In this document: in pieces, positions 1 to 9,662 of the stretch
Numbering within the stretch: position 1 is the first letter of the stretch
Layout of the letters: the number at the start of each line of letters is the position of its first letter
Source of the DNA: Breznakia pachnodae
GTDB lineage: Bacteria; Bacillota_I; Bacilli_A; Erysipelotrichales; Erysipelotrichaceae
DNA: 64,000 nt
Direction: 5' to 3'
Assembly (NCBI RefSeq): GCF_030814225.1
Contig: NZ_JAUSUR010000002.1
Coordinates: 124,001 to 188,000 of the forward strand
Position numbers and translations under genes: made by a program
Notes under the pieces: model-generated
Told to the model about the DNA's origin: nothing
The model's input: the letters and a program-made list of their open reading frames with translations, nothing else
The model's database searches: none

Positions 1-945
1 TTCAAGATTATAAGGATGATATCCAAATGCTGCCTCTATCTCTTCTACTCCATCTGGAACATAATATCTTCTAGTATTACTTCCTTCTGGGTATGCTATT
101 AATCGCTTCATTTCCTTATCAAAGAGAACACCATCGATTGAGATAAAATTAGGATTTAATGGATCCACTTCTATAGAGGTTAACCTTATACATCGAAAGA
201 ACGCACTACCATCTATGTTCTCAACTGATTTTGGAATAACTATTGACCCCAAAGAATAACACCGATAAAAAGCACTTCCTTCAATAGTTTTTAGCGTATC
301 TGGAATTTCAATTTGTGTCAAATGAGTACGTTGATAAAATGCATTCCATCCAATCCCAGTAACTGGTTTTCCATCTAAACTTTCAGGTATTATTGCTTTT
401 GACATAGTACCATCAAAGTCAGTTATCGTGATTGTTCCATCGACTTCTTCATAATAGTACTGTCCGGATCTATATTCTATATTCTTAAGCGATTCCTCGT
501 AGACATCAGGACAATATGCCATATCCCCATTCATGTATGTTGTATCGTATATATCTTGAAAATATGCAGTTAAATCTTCAACATCAAATCCAGAATCATT
601 TAAAAATTCATCCTTAGCTTTTTTACTGATTTCCGATTCGCTCTCTTCACTCCAATCAGAATTAGGATCGGAATTATAAAGTACACTACGATAGCTTGAG
701 TGTCCTTCAATACGACTAAACCAAGCAGACTCTACTTCTCCATTCTCTATTGTAATAGAGAATCCATTTTTTCTGTTACTTACATGAATATAAATAATAT
801 CATCTTCCTGCGTATCGTTGTAACAAGAAGTGTAATGATTCTCTTCAAAATATTGATTTATTTTTTCACCTGTTGTAGACATACAGCCACTAAATAGTAG
901 TATAGCTACGGTGACGATTATAGATTTTTTAAATATTCTTTCCAT
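1..945 (-). CDS. BspA-type leucine-rich-repeat lipoprotein (partial, C-terminus off window)
   Basis: The minus-strand frame is open from an ATG at 945 to base 1, giving 315 codons with no stop, so the C-terminus lies outside the window. The N-terminus is a lipoprotein signal: lysines, a hydrophobic run, then the lipobox LFSGC (Cys21). From about residue 190 there are BspA/LRR_5-type repeats, with phrases such as AFYRCYSLGSIVIPKSV and AFFRCIRLTSIEVDP. A lipid-anchored surface protein is predicted. The ligand is unknown. It is the last gene seen downstream of the immunity-type cluster and may or may not belong to it. Confidence 0.85.
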   Translation of the reverse strand, partial: MERIFKKSIIVTVAILLFSGCMSTTGEKINQYFEENHYTSCYNDTQEDDIIYIHVSNRKNGFSITIENGEVESAWFSRIEGHSSYRSVLYNSDPNSDWSEESESEISKKAKDEFLNDSGFDVEDLTAYFQDIYDTTYMNGDMAYCPDVYEESLKNIEYRSGQYYYEEVDGTITITDFDGTMSKAIIPESLDGKPVTGIGWNAFYQRTHLTQIEIPDTLKTIEGSAFYRCYSLGSIVIPKSVENIDGSAFFRCIRLTSIEVDPLNPNFISIDGVLFDKEMKRLIAYPEGSNTRRYYVPDGVEEIEAAFGYHPYNLE

Positions 946-999
946 TTCCCCCATCACCTTCTTATCATTTAATTGATTAACATATTTTAAGAATTCATC

Positions 1000-1254
1000 T
1001 TATTTAACTATATCCCATTTAAATAATTCTTTAAAATCTTCGAAGCATTTATCGCAAATCCAATATTTATTATCTAAAGTTAAGTAACCAAATATAGAAC
1101 AATCAATAACATCAGTACAATCCTCCATAAACTTGTGCCAACAGAATATACAGTGCTCATGTTCATTAGTTTTAGACGATACATACCTTGTATATTTTAG
1201 TGAAACATTTATCAGATAGTCCTCTTGCCCATTTAATCTCCAATCATTTTCCAT
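1000..1254 (-). CDS. Small Cys-rich (CxxC...CxxC) immunity-type protein
   Basis: This 84-residue protein begins MENDWRLNGQ and ends near CFEDFKELFKW. It carries two CxxC pairs (CIFC and CDKC) that probably bind zinc. Start 1254 is preferred over an upstream in-frame start at 1287 because GGAG lies 9 bases upstream of it. Short proteins of this pattern are, from memory, common in Firmicute polymorphic-toxin immunity loci. It sits among other small unrelated genes downstream of an Rhs fragment. A role as immunity protein is inferred from context; the toxin it would neutralise is not identifiable. Confidence 0.75.
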   Translation of the reverse strand: MENDWRLNGQEDYLINVSLKYTRYVSSKTNEHEHCIFCWHKFMEDCTDVIDCSIFGYLTLDNKYWICDKCFEDFKELFKWDIVK

Positions 1255-1417
1255 TATATTTATCTCCGTTTCAAAAGTTGTTACCATTTAGCAACAAATG
1301 TAATTTTACCTACTGTTTTTCTGCTTAGTTAATTTTCATTATTATTCACAAACCTAATAATTCTATTAATATTAATCAATTTTCTTAGAATAGCAGTCTA
1401 ATGCTTTATTTAAAATA

Positions 1418-1876
1418 TTATTTGTTTTCTAAAATCATTTTTGGTTTCATCCATAACGATACCAATTCATTATCTACTATTACAACACCTATATTTTCTG
1501 CAAACATAATTGCATCTTCAAGTGTATCTTTATCTCCTACACATACCCATCCACTGTTCTTATCAAAATAAGTAAGCCAATCATTACATTCCTCTAATGT
1601 ACATCCAATTCCTTCAATGAAATCTCCTTCACATTCAATTACCCCATTTTTAAAGTCAGGCACTTTTAGACTTGTCTTTTCCCACACACGATCTGGATGC
1701 AATCCCCATACTGAAACAAATTTGTTATTAATTACATCTACAGATATTTGTAAGTAATGAATTAAATATACAAATGTTCCATATTTATTTGACAAGAAAT
1801 CGAAAGAATATTCATATTTTCGATAGATCAACTCACCTTCAGTAATTTGATTAGAATAATAATATTTTACTTTCAT
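1418..1876 (-). CDS. Hypothetical protein, immunity-cluster member
   Basis: A 152-residue soluble, acidic protein that I do not recognise. Start 1876 is chosen because AGGAAG lies about 9 bases upstream; the GTG nine bases earlier falls close to that site. The sequence has no signal peptide or membrane segment. Its position within a run of small, mutually unrelated, same-strand genes downstream of an Rhs fragment suggests an immunity gene, but nothing in the protein itself proves this. Confidence 0.7.
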   Translation of the reverse strand: MKVKYYYSNQITEGELIYRKYEYSFDFLSNKYGTFVYLIHYLQISVDVINNKFVSVWGLHPDRVWEKTSLKVPDFKNGVIECEGDFIEGIGCTLEECNDWLTYFDKNSGWVCVGDKDTLEDAIMFAENIGVVIVDNELVSLWMKPKMILENK

Positions 1877-2042
1877 ATATATCACTTCCTATTTTAAAAC
1901 TTAATCAATTGCTTTTATACTATTTGTATAATTCTGATATAACTTATAAACTATGAATTCATTATTTTCTCTAAATCATATCCGAAAGAATCTTTTTTGC
2001 TAATTTAGTTTTTATTATTCACAGATAATTGATTTACTTAAT

Positions 2043-2288
2043 TCACATAAAGAGATTTCCTATTTCATCAATTAATTTTTCTAATCGTATTCCATAATTA
2101 TTTGGCTCATAATTTTCATTAAACCCTTTAGCTATTAATTCGCAGCCTACAACATCTCGTAATTGATTATAAAAACTTTCGGTGTATTTTAAAGTATTAA
2201 CATCTTCAACCATTAGTATGAGTTCAGGTCTCCATTCTTTTAGACATTTTTTTAACAGCGTATTAGACTCTATAGATAAATCAATCAT
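2043..2288 (-). CDS. Hypothetical small protein, immunity-cluster member
   Basis: An 81-residue cytosolic protein starting MIDLSIESNTLL, with GGAGGGAG ideally placed upstream of 2288, so the longer in-frame start at 2309 is rejected. It is mostly helical and acidic with no recognisable domain. It lies 30 bases after the stop of the gene at 2319-2837 and is probably cotranscribed with it. Function is unknown; an immunity role is suggested only by neighbourhood. Confidence 0.65.
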   Translation of the reverse strand: MIDLSIESNTLLKKCLKEWRPELILMVEDVNTLKYTESFYNQLRDVVGCELIAKGFNENYEPNNYGIRLEKLIDEIGNLFM

Positions 2289-2318
2289 ATTCTCCCTCCT
2301 AATCCTCACATTGATTAT

Positions 2319-2837
2319 TTATTCCCAATTTACAGTATCAACAAATAACCCTAACTTTTCAATTTCATCAATTATTGTTTCACTCAGATTATCACATACA
2401 CAATACATATAATAATCATATCCAAACGTAATTTTAAATGCTTGATTCACATCATTAAGTTCACACCATAGTTGTTCACGAAGAATCATAGCAATTATTA
2501 ATTTAATATCTTCTTCATTAAGAATCATTCCGTTCTTGGACAACTCAAGTAAACTTTTTACCCTTTGATTAGGTAATGCAAATACTCTATCTTGAATTTC
2601 ATAATGAGATGACCATTTTTCAATTCTTTCTATAACAGTTGAAGAAGATTTAAAGTCTCTCATAATAATCAGAACTGCATTTATATATGCATTTTCCACA
2701 TTCAAATATGTAGATTTTTCAAGGATTGTTCCATCGAACGTCATCCCTATATCGCTTACTGCTGTCCAATCATCTACAGTATATGCTCCATTTTTTGCTC
2801 TATACTCAGGATTATATTTTGTTATTCTGTATCTCAT
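2319..2837 (-). CDS. Hypothetical protein, immunity-cluster member
   Basis: A 172-residue protein starting MRYRITKYNPEYR. Start 2837 is preferred (GAGG about 10 bases upstream) over a codon at 2855. The opening pattern with DDWTAVSDIGMTFDG resembles a hypothetical family I have seen annotated near toxin loci in Firmicutes, but I cannot name it with certainty. There is no signal peptide or membrane segment. Likely cytosolic and probably cotranscribed with the 2043-2288 gene. Immunity role is inferred from context. Confidence 0.7.
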   Translation of the reverse strand: MRYRITKYNPEYRAKNGAYTVDDWTAVSDIGMTFDGTILEKSTYLNVENAYINAVLIIMRDFKSSSTVIERIEKWSSHYEIQDRVFALPNQRVKSLLELSKNGMILNEEDIKLIIAMILREQLWCELNDVNQAFKITFGYDYYMYCVCDNLSETIIDEIEKLGLFVDTVNWE

Positions 2838-2886
2838 TTCAACTTCCCTCAACAAGGCTTCTTTATTCAGTCTATCTAATTCTCAT

Positions 2887-3332
2887 TTAAAACAATTTAT
2901 ATTTTTTTAAAAACTCCAAGAATGATGTATTTTGAATATCATTTATAATTTCATTATCTTCTGACCACCATGCATCACCTATGTATTTTTTTCCACTACA
3001 TATGTCCACTCAATTTTATCTTTCACAATTCTTGTATCTTTTCTATATAGATTAATATGTCCTTCATCATCTATTTGAACTATGTAATCATCGCTTAGTT
3101 CATATGCACAAGCGAAGTAATCATTATTCTTTCCTGTATCTTTTATCTTATTGTAATAACTGTATAGTTTCTCAAAATCTCCATCTTTATAATACTTTGC
3201 TAGAATTTCTTCCTGTGATATTGAATCAATCTCATCTGCGACCTTACTGTCATAATTCCACAAATCAATTTCATCCACATTTATACTACTGTATTCCTTC
3301 AAAATTTCTTTTCTAATTATAACCCTTTTCAT
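2887..3332 (-). pseudogene. Immunity-type gene with frameshift at an A7 tract
   Basis: The intact reading frame starts at 3332 (GATAGGAGGT just upstream) and stops at 2979 after 117 residues. On the minus strand there is a run of seven A bases (plus-strand T tract 2986-2992) just before that stop. With eight A bases the frame would continue through 33 more residues (KYIGDAWWSEDNEIINDIQN..., ending FLEFLKKYKLF) to a TAA at 2887. The continuation is compositionally normal and uninterrupted, so a one-base contraction or a phase-variable slippage tract is likely. The product is unrecognised; an immunity role is inferred from position. Confidence 0.65.
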
Positions 3333-3355
3333 AATATACCTCCTATCAAAACCTA

Positions 3356-4087
3356 CTACCTATCATTTTCAAGCCAATGGTAAGTATCTAAGTTAGATTG
3401 AATATTTTTATACCCCTTTAACAAAGATAATGCTTCTTCTTTTATTCTTATAATCTCATCATCAAGTTTATCTGGTATTATTGACTCAAAGTCTTCTAAT
3501 AAGCATCCATCCTTTATCAATTCTATTATTTCTTTTTTTACCTTCATCTCTTCCAATGTAATAAAAGTGTATGGGGAGAAAAGTCTTCTGTCAATTTCAT
3601 TTATACTTATTGCATCGCACTGTAGAGATTCTAATAAACCAATAATTGCAATTAGTAGGAATCTTTCTATTTCTTTTGAATCATCTAAATTTATTTTTAG
3701 ATTCTTTTCTTTTTCACTTTGATTTAAAGAATCATAACTCTTTTTTAACCTGTTATAAACTAAAGATGTTTCTTGACCCATTAAGTCTTGTAAATATTCA
3801 TCATGTTTTAAAATACTAAGACTACTTTCTAAAACACTCAAAGTAACAACATCTTTTACATATGCATTATTCATATTTAACAAGTCTTCTATAAATTTAA
3901 AAAGTTTTTTTACTTCATCGATATTTTCTTCTTCAATGCAATTAATAAAGTAAGGAGTAAAAACATCTCCATATACTACATGAGATCCTGTGGAATCTCC
4001 TTCCTGCCAATTTACTTCGTCTAAATATTTACTTTTTAGATTTGGAAATACTTCAATGATTTTACGATTAAGTTCTTCTACTATCAT
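3356..4087 (-). CDS. Hypothetical protein with DUF7674-like N-terminus
   Basis: About 243 residues. The N-terminal half contains GSHVVYGDVFTPYFINCI followed by a helical stretch ending NAYVKDVVTLSVLESSL. This resembles a family I recall as DUF7674, found beside toxins; the match is from memory and tentative. The second half is helical and unrecognised. Start ATG 4087 has AAAGGT upstream, whereas the earlier TTG at 4108 has no good ribosome site. Same strand as the surrounding immunity-type genes. A two-domain immunity protein is the best guess. Confidence 0.65.
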   Translation of the reverse strand: MIVEELNRKIIEVFPNLKSKYLDEVNWQEGDSTGSHVVYGDVFTPYFINCIEEENIDEVKKLFKFIEDLLNMNNAYVKDVVTLSVLESSLSILKHDEYLQDLMGQETSLVYNRLKKSYDSLNQSEKEKNLKINLDDSKEIERFLLIAIIGLLESLQCDAISINEIDRRLFSPYTFITLEEMKVKKEIIELIKDGCLLEDFESIIPDKLDDEIIRIKEEALSLLKGYKNIQSNLDTYHWLENDR

Positions 4088-4186
4088 TGTTTTACCTTTC
4101 ACTTTCAAACATTTTATTAAATAATTTTTGAATTTTACACTTTAACTTTTATTATAAAATTTAGTCTGTATCATTTTTCTCCATTA

Positions 4187-4486
4187 TTAAAATAAAACTT
4201 TCACGCTCATCTTATTCCAATAATTAACAAAGTAACCTTCACCAACTTCACCCTTAATAACCAAACTCCATACGTCATCAAAATACAGCGAGTTATCATT
4301 ATCTGCTAGAATCAATTTATCATTTAAACGAGTAATACTAATAACTTCATCATTGTATCTAAGTTCTATTTCTCTTCCCATTTCAATCAACTGCATTAAC
4401 GCAGCAATGGAGTGATTTTGTAATAGTTCAGTTGTTAATAATTTATGTAAGCTTATATTGTTTTCAATAATTTTATCTTTTTCCAT
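4187..4486 (-). CDS. Small protein cotranscribed with the DUF4132 gene
   Basis: A 99-residue protein that starts 8 bases after the stop of the DUF4132 gene, with AGGTAGAG upstream of 4486, so it is almost certainly in the same operon. The N-terminal half is helical and the C-terminal half looks beta-rich (ELRYNDEVISITRLNDKLIL). I do not recognise a family. The tight linkage suggests it works with the DUF4132 protein, or is an unrelated immunity gene captured downstream. Confidence 0.7.
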   Translation of the reverse strand: MEKDKIIENNISLHKLLTTELLQNHSIAALMQLIEMGREIELRYNDEVISITRLNDKLILADNDNSLYFDDVWSLVIKGEVGEGYFVNYWNKMSVKVLF

Positions 4487-4494
4487 ATTTTACT

Positions 4495-7400
4495 CTACCT
4501 TATCTGCTCAAGAATACTTGGATCCTTAATCTTATTATCTTCAGCAAACATTACTATTTTTGATATTATTTCTGCAGATTTTGGATCTTCATCAAAGAAT
4601 GGTAAATATACTTTTCCTCTTTGTCCACTAAATACAGGAACAATATGAATCTCCGCTCCACCACTTTGATGAATTAATCCACTTCCAAGATGAATACTAT
4701 ATTCATTTAATACACCTTTTATATTCACAAAATGATCCTGTACTTCTATATTATCCAACTTCATAAGTTGAGCAGTATATTTTACCATTGATCTTCTAAG
4801 TTCAATGGTAGAGAAAGAAGTGACAGGATCTACACCACCTACATATGCTGTACTAACTGCAAGATCAATATCTCTCATTATCTCACTAAACAATACATCA
4901 TCAATATCTTTTATCTGGATACTACTAAATCCTGTTCTATCTCTAAATTCAATATAATCAATACTTGGTGCCTCAATTTCACTTGGTGAAAACCAGTCTG
5001 CATTAGCATACAAATTAACTACTAAATTACTTTTGTAATATACTCTTTCCAATCTGTTCTCATAACTAATATTCCACCCTCTTCCTTTAAGTGTGGCAGC
5101 TGCTTTTTTAGCTTGAATTTGATATCCTGTATAACGATTGGTGCAATAACCAGTAAACTCATCATTTAATTTTAAATACAGTTCTCTAAACACTTGTTTG
5201 AATGGTTGAATTATTTTATTGGTAAAAATATACGCCTGAAAATCTTGCCATACTCCTGCTTCATATAAGTCATATGAATGAGCTATATATACTTCTTTTT
5301 CTATAGCAACTATATTCTCCTTGTTTACGATTTTTCCTTTATCATAAAAACCAAAATTATCATTGCTTTTTAATACTAATTTTTTCATAATTGGAGCAAC
5401 AATAGGATTGTTCATAATTATTTCAATTTCATCTTTATCAAACATCATACGTTCTTCCAGTGCATTTTCTAATGTTTTTCTAGAACGCTTGTATTGTTCA
5501 CTCCAATTTTTATGTACTTCTTTAAGTCTTAAAATCTTATCATGATTTCTTAAATTTTCTGGAATTGATTTTTGAATTTTATCATTCTTTCTCACTTTAA
5601 TTTCATTTTTTCCATTTTCATCTATTTCAATCCACACTTCAATATCTTCAATAGATTGTGGATTCAATACATCAGCATTTTCAGAAACCATTACCCCTTC
5701 TAAGAACCAGCTTAAACGAGTAACTGTTTCAAAACGTGAATTTCTAGCTAGATTCAACATTGCTATATCACATGCACGTTTTTCACTCGCCTGTCTTTGA
5801 GAACCATAATTTTTTGACTCTTTTTCAAATTTTTGTATTATCATATAACGTTCTAATAAATCTTTATCTTTTTTCATTTCCATGACACAATATGCATTTA
5901 ATGAGTCTTTATTCCTTTTCTCATTTATTTGTTTAAGCAATACTTTTTTATCCGTCTTTCCTAAACAAGCATCTGCATACTTTTTAGCTCTTGAATGATT
6001 TGAATTATCACATAGGAATTTTGATGCATTATAAATCATTTTGAATCTCTTCTCGCCTAGAGATGCATATATTCTTTTACACCATTCACCATCAAAAGCA
6101 CCATCACTTAATTCATTTGGTTCTAAAGATGTATAATGAGCAATTTCTGCTTTCTTTTGCGCATAATCATAGTGCTTCATATGTGCAATGAAATAGTAGC
6201 AAGCTTCTTTTAAACTATCCCACCCTAAGACTTCCACTATTGTGTCGATCCACTGAGGAGCCAGCATTGCAACTTCCACAAGTCGTTCTTCTTTTATGTT
6301 TGCATCTCGTAACTCTTGAATATCATCTGAATCCAATAGATATGAATGCTTAATAACGCTCACAAAAACTGAAGTTCTACTATGTGGATCATTTGTACTT
6401 CTAGTAATTTTTTCTTTTTCAATTTCTCTTAATGCAAAAAGTAAATATTTGATTCCTGGAAATACTGTAATTTCTTCAATATAACGAGTAGCATCTGTCT
6501 CTTCATTTATTCTTTGTTGCTCCATTGCAAGCAATGTTTCCATAATTTCTACCAAAGTTTCTCTTAATAAAGCAATTACTTCCTTATCTATCTCTTTATC
6601 CCCAACCAAATAATTACTCATGTCAAATGTTGGTACTTTCTTTTGATACATATCTTGAAAATAAGCAATTAAACACGCTTCACGAATTTTATTATCTTCT
6701 CCCGAATAGCCATACCCATTTTCGATATATGTATTCAGAATATTTTCATATAACACCTCTTTAGGTAACATATTCAAATGAACTGCTCTAGCAATATGGA
6801 ATGGATGAATTGTGTATTTTGATCTTGCATCTTTACTGCATTCAATATTAAAGTTTACATAACTTTTATACTCTAATGGAAATTTTTCTTTAAATTCTTC
6901 ATCTGTATCATAGTAAGATAAAAAATCAGAGGAATAATAATTCAGCCTTGCTCCTGTTGAAATAATAAATCTGTCATGCATATAGTATTCTTGTTCATAC
7001 TCTCTTCTTTTAGCATATTCATTGATGAACTGAATCAACATGTATTTTTTATTTATATTTTCTGTACAATTTCTTTCTTTACAAAAATGCGTAATAATGG
7101 AAATTACTTGCCATATATAAGGTATTGTATTAATTTCAGTATTTGTTATAGCAAGAAAACTTGAAGAAACCGTAAACTCATCTTCAAATACACTATCACG
7201 TGGAACTGTTAATATGAGATTTAATTCATATAAAATATCTTCTGATAAATTATCTTCCTCAAAATAAGAACGCCATAGTTCTGCTAACGGAAGTGCATCT
7301 AACCCTCCAACTTGATAATTCAAAACAAATGAATGCATACTATTTTTTATTTGACAATATTCTCTACCATTGTAGTATTCTTCATTTTCATGTTTCAATA

Positions 7401-9261
7401 ATCTTTCCGTCCATTTTTTTAGATAATTAAATACCTCTTCTTTATTCCATACAAAAATAGAGTCTAAACATTCTGTTCTATTATCCTCATCTTCTTTTCT
7501 AATCAATTTATCTTGATAGGGTAAATCATAAATCATTTTTGGTTTATAAAAACCAAATCCATCTTCTTTTCCTAACAGTTTAACTGTCTTACTTTCCCCT
7601 AATATTTGAGGAACTTTATTCTTTAGTTCAATAGATGCATCTTTAAGTATATTATTGTTTGAAGCAGATAACCTGTTGTACACATCTTTAATAATATGAA
7701 TATCTTGTTTTGATAAAATATCAATTATCAACGCTCGATTATATGTTTTCTTAGTTGTGAGTTTTCTTTCTAAAAATCTAATTTCTTTATCTGTTAAGTC
7801 CATTCTTTTATATTTAATAGCACACCAGTCTGCAAGTTGCTGTTTTGATGAAATAATACCTTTTTCCATAACCTGCAATTTTACATCATGGGATGCATTA
7901 TCAAAATACCTTTGCATAAATGTATCCAGCTCATTTTCATAGTACTGTGTGCTTACATTCATATACGGCATAAACAAATCAACATTTTCTTGAGTAGGAG
8001 CCTTTTTAACAATTTCATGCATACATGCTGCAATCTCATTTTTACTTACACGAACCCTAAACCACTCAAACCCTTTTGAACTATATGTCTGAGATGCTTT
8101 TAGCTTTGGTAAGCGCTCAGCAAATTCACTCATCAAAAACTCTGCTTCTTCATTACTGAATGGCATGAATTCGAAATAAAATCTATTGTATTCAGATAAA
8201 ATCAATCCTTGAATCCATTCATCATCTTTATACTTCTTTAGTAAATATGAATGCGCTATTAAATTGAATCTACATGAAAGTTTAAAGTATACTAAGGCAG
8301 CAGCTACAATATGTCTTTCTTTGCTGTCTAGCAAATGGAGAACCTCTTGAGTAGCCTCTTCTATAGAATAAATACCTTTTACATATAAGGCTAAATAAAC
8401 TTCTAACGGATTATTTGATAATAATCCTTCTTTGCGACATTCATCATTCTTTAGATAAGAATGTATAATATTCAATATATACTGAATGTCTTTCTCTTTC
8501 GCTGTCTTATAACTTATACCAGTCCATTTCATTACACCACGTTGTACAGATGAAAACCTATACAATTTTTCTTTCAATATTACATCTATTATTTCCATAA
8601 AGTAAGAAATACTATTTTCGTTAACTGTTTCAACTACAGCCTGACGTAATCCTTCTTGAAGTTTTGCAGCTAGAAAAACTTGAGTCAGTAAATCTTGCAA
8701 CTCTTTATTGTTACTTTGTTCAATAGCAATAATTACATTTCTAGTCAAAACTCCTGTATTATTTTCACTCATCAAAACATCTTTACAATACTGAATAACC
8801 TCTTTATTATTATTCAAAAGTTCTGCAGTAATAATGCAATGTAATTGAGATTGTCTAGGTAAGTCACGATACTCTCCATATATTAAACTTTTTATAGATA
8901 AATTTGCTCCATAAAAAACATAAAAAGCTCCAATTGTACTAATTATCTTAAATTTATAATTGAGTATATTATCACTCCTGGTATCTACCTTTATTCTTCC
9001 CATACTACAAGAATACTTTCTAATATTCTGTAAGTAGAGAAGTAATGCATCTGAATTATCTTTCAACAAACCTTTAAACTCATTATTTTTTGTTATCAAT
9101 TCTTCTAGAGTATCTTCAAAATGTTCCGTATTACTATGGATAAAGTAAAAATCAAAATACATATCTTCAACTTTTTCGGTTAACTCTTTCTCTAAATCAC
9201 TCAGTCCATGTAACGTCTTATTATAATCCAAAAGTCTTTTTTTCAGTTCTTTTGCTTCCAT
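4495..9261 (-). CDS. Giant DUF4132 (MolR/YehI-like) protein
   Basis: 1588 residues. The long N-terminal region (to about residue 1250) is helical, of the HEAT/armadillo-like sort. The C-terminal ~300 residues have the DUF4132 pattern: ADWFSPSEIEAPSIDYIEF, then FSEIMRDIDLAVSTAYVGG, IHLGSGLI, VYLPFFDEDPKSAEIISKI and a final AEDNKIKDPSILEQI. Start at 9261 is chosen because GGAGG lies 8 bases upstream and the ATG overlaps the preceding stop as TAATG, indicating translational coupling with the 133-residue gene. In E. coli the DUF4132 protein YehI sits beside a MoxR-type ATPase, a vWA and a SWIM protein; none of these is present here. Cytosolic; the biochemical function is unknown. Confidence 0.85.
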   Translation of the reverse strand: MEAKELKKRLLDYNKTLHGLSDLEKELTEKVEDMYFDFYFIHSNTEHFEDTLEELITKNNEFKGLLKDNSDALLLYLQNIRKYSCSMGRIKVDTRSDNILNYKFKIISTIGAFYVFYGANLSIKSLIYGEYRDLPRQSQLHCIITAELLNNNKEVIQYCKDVLMSENNTGVLTRNVIIAIEQSNNKELQDLLTQVFLAAKLQEGLRQAVVETVNENSISYFMEIIDVILKEKLYRFSSVQRGVMKWTGISYKTAKEKDIQYILNIIHSYLKNDECRKEGLLSNNPLEVYLALYVKGIYSIEEATQEVLHLLDSKERHIVAAALVYFKLSCRFNLIAHSYLLKKYKDDEWIQGLILSEYNRFYFEFMPFSNEEAEFLMSEFAERLPKLKASQTYSSKGFEWFRVRVSKNEIAACMHEIVKKAPTQENVDLFMPYMNVSTQYYENELDTFMQRYFDNASHDVKLQVMEKGIISSKQQLADWCAIKYKRMDLTDKEIRFLERKLTTKKTYNRALIIDILSKQDIHIIKDVYNRLSASNNNILKDASIELKNKVPQILGESKTVKLLGKEDGFGFYKPKMIYDLPYQDKLIRKEDEDNRTECLDSIFVWNKEEVFNYLKKWTERLLKHENEEYYNGREYCQIKNSMHSFVLNYQVGGLDALPLAELWRSYFEEDNLSEDILYELNLILTVPRDSVFEDEFTVSSSFLAITNTEINTIPYIWQVISIITHFCKERNCTENINKKYMLIQFINEYAKRREYEQEYYMHDRFIISTGARLNYYSSDFLSYYDTDEEFKEKFPLEYKSYVNFNIECSKDARSKYTIHPFHIARAVHLNMLPKEVLYENILNTYIENGYGYSGEDNKIREACLIAYFQDMYQKKVPTFDMSNYLVGDKEIDKEVIALLRETLVEIMETLLAMEQQRINEETDATRYIEEITVFPGIKYLLFALREIEKEKITRSTNDPHSRTSVFVSVIKHSYLLDSDDIQELRDANIKEERLVEVAMLAPQWIDTIVEVLGWDSLKEACYYFIAHMKHYDYAQKKAEIAHYTSLEPNELSDGAFDGEWCKRIYASLGEKRFKMIYNASKFLCDNSNHSRAKKYADACLGKTDKKVLLKQINEKRNKDSLNAYCVMEMKKDKDLLERYMIIQKFEKESKNYGSQRQASEKRACDIAMLNLARNSRFETVTRLSWFLEGVMVSENADVLNPQSIEDIEVWIEIDENGKNEIKVRKNDKIQKSIPENLRNHDKILRLKEVHKNWSEQYKRSRKTLENALEERMMFDKDEIEIIMNNPIVAPIMKKLVLKSNDNFGFYDKGKIVNKENIVAIEKEVYIAHSYDLYEAGVWQDFQAYIFTNKIIQPFKQVFRELYLKLNDEFTGYCTNRYTGYQIQAKKAAATLKGRGWNISYENRLERVYYKSNLVVNLYANADWFSPSEIEAPSIDYIEFRDRTGFSSIQIKDIDDVLFSEIMRDIDLAVSTAYVGGVDPVTSFSTIELRRSMVKYTAQLMKLDNIEVQDHFVNIKGVLNEYSIHLGSGLIHQSGGAEIHIVPVFSGQRGKVYLPFFDEDPKSAEIISKIVMFAEDNKIKDPSILEQIR

Positions 9262-9662
9262 TACCATAACCTCCCTGCTAACATAACAAATCTTATAAAC
9301 ACAAACGTATCATAATCTTTTATATCTAACTTTTCATCTAACGACGTACACTCTTCTTCATTCCACCAAACTCGAAACAATCCATCTATAAAATCTAGAA
9401 TCATTACTTTTATTGCATGATCCAATTCTTCTTTATTATCATTATAAAATTTCGAAAAAGAGACCTTCCCCAATTTAGCTTGATCTTCTATTATATCTTT
9501 TGTTAGATTTTTAATCTCATTTTTGTTGTAATGTTCATTATATACTTGTACAGTTACTGCAATCAAAAGTTCTTTTAAAGTAGTAACTGTAGGTATTGTA
9601 TATTCAATTATTTCCTCTTTATGTGCTGAACTGGCCTTCTTTTTCACAACCCTTATTTTCAT
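9261..9662 (-). CDS. Small partner protein translationally coupled to DUF4132
   Basis: A 133-residue protein with a basic N-terminus (MKIRVVKKKAS) and a helical body ending MLAGRLW. Its stop overlaps the DUF4132 start codon as TAATG, so the two are translationally coupled and probably interact. AGGAG lies upstream of 9662. No family recognised. The three-gene order (this gene, DUF4132, 99-residue gene) looks like a self-contained operon. Confidence 0.75.
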   Translation of the reverse strand: MKIRVVKKKASSAHKEEIIEYTIPTVTTLKELLIAVTVQVYNEHYNKNEIKNLTKDIIEDQAKLGKVSFSKFYNDNKEELDHAIKVMILDFIDGLFRVWWNEEECTSLDEKLDIKDYDTFVFIRFVMLAGRLW

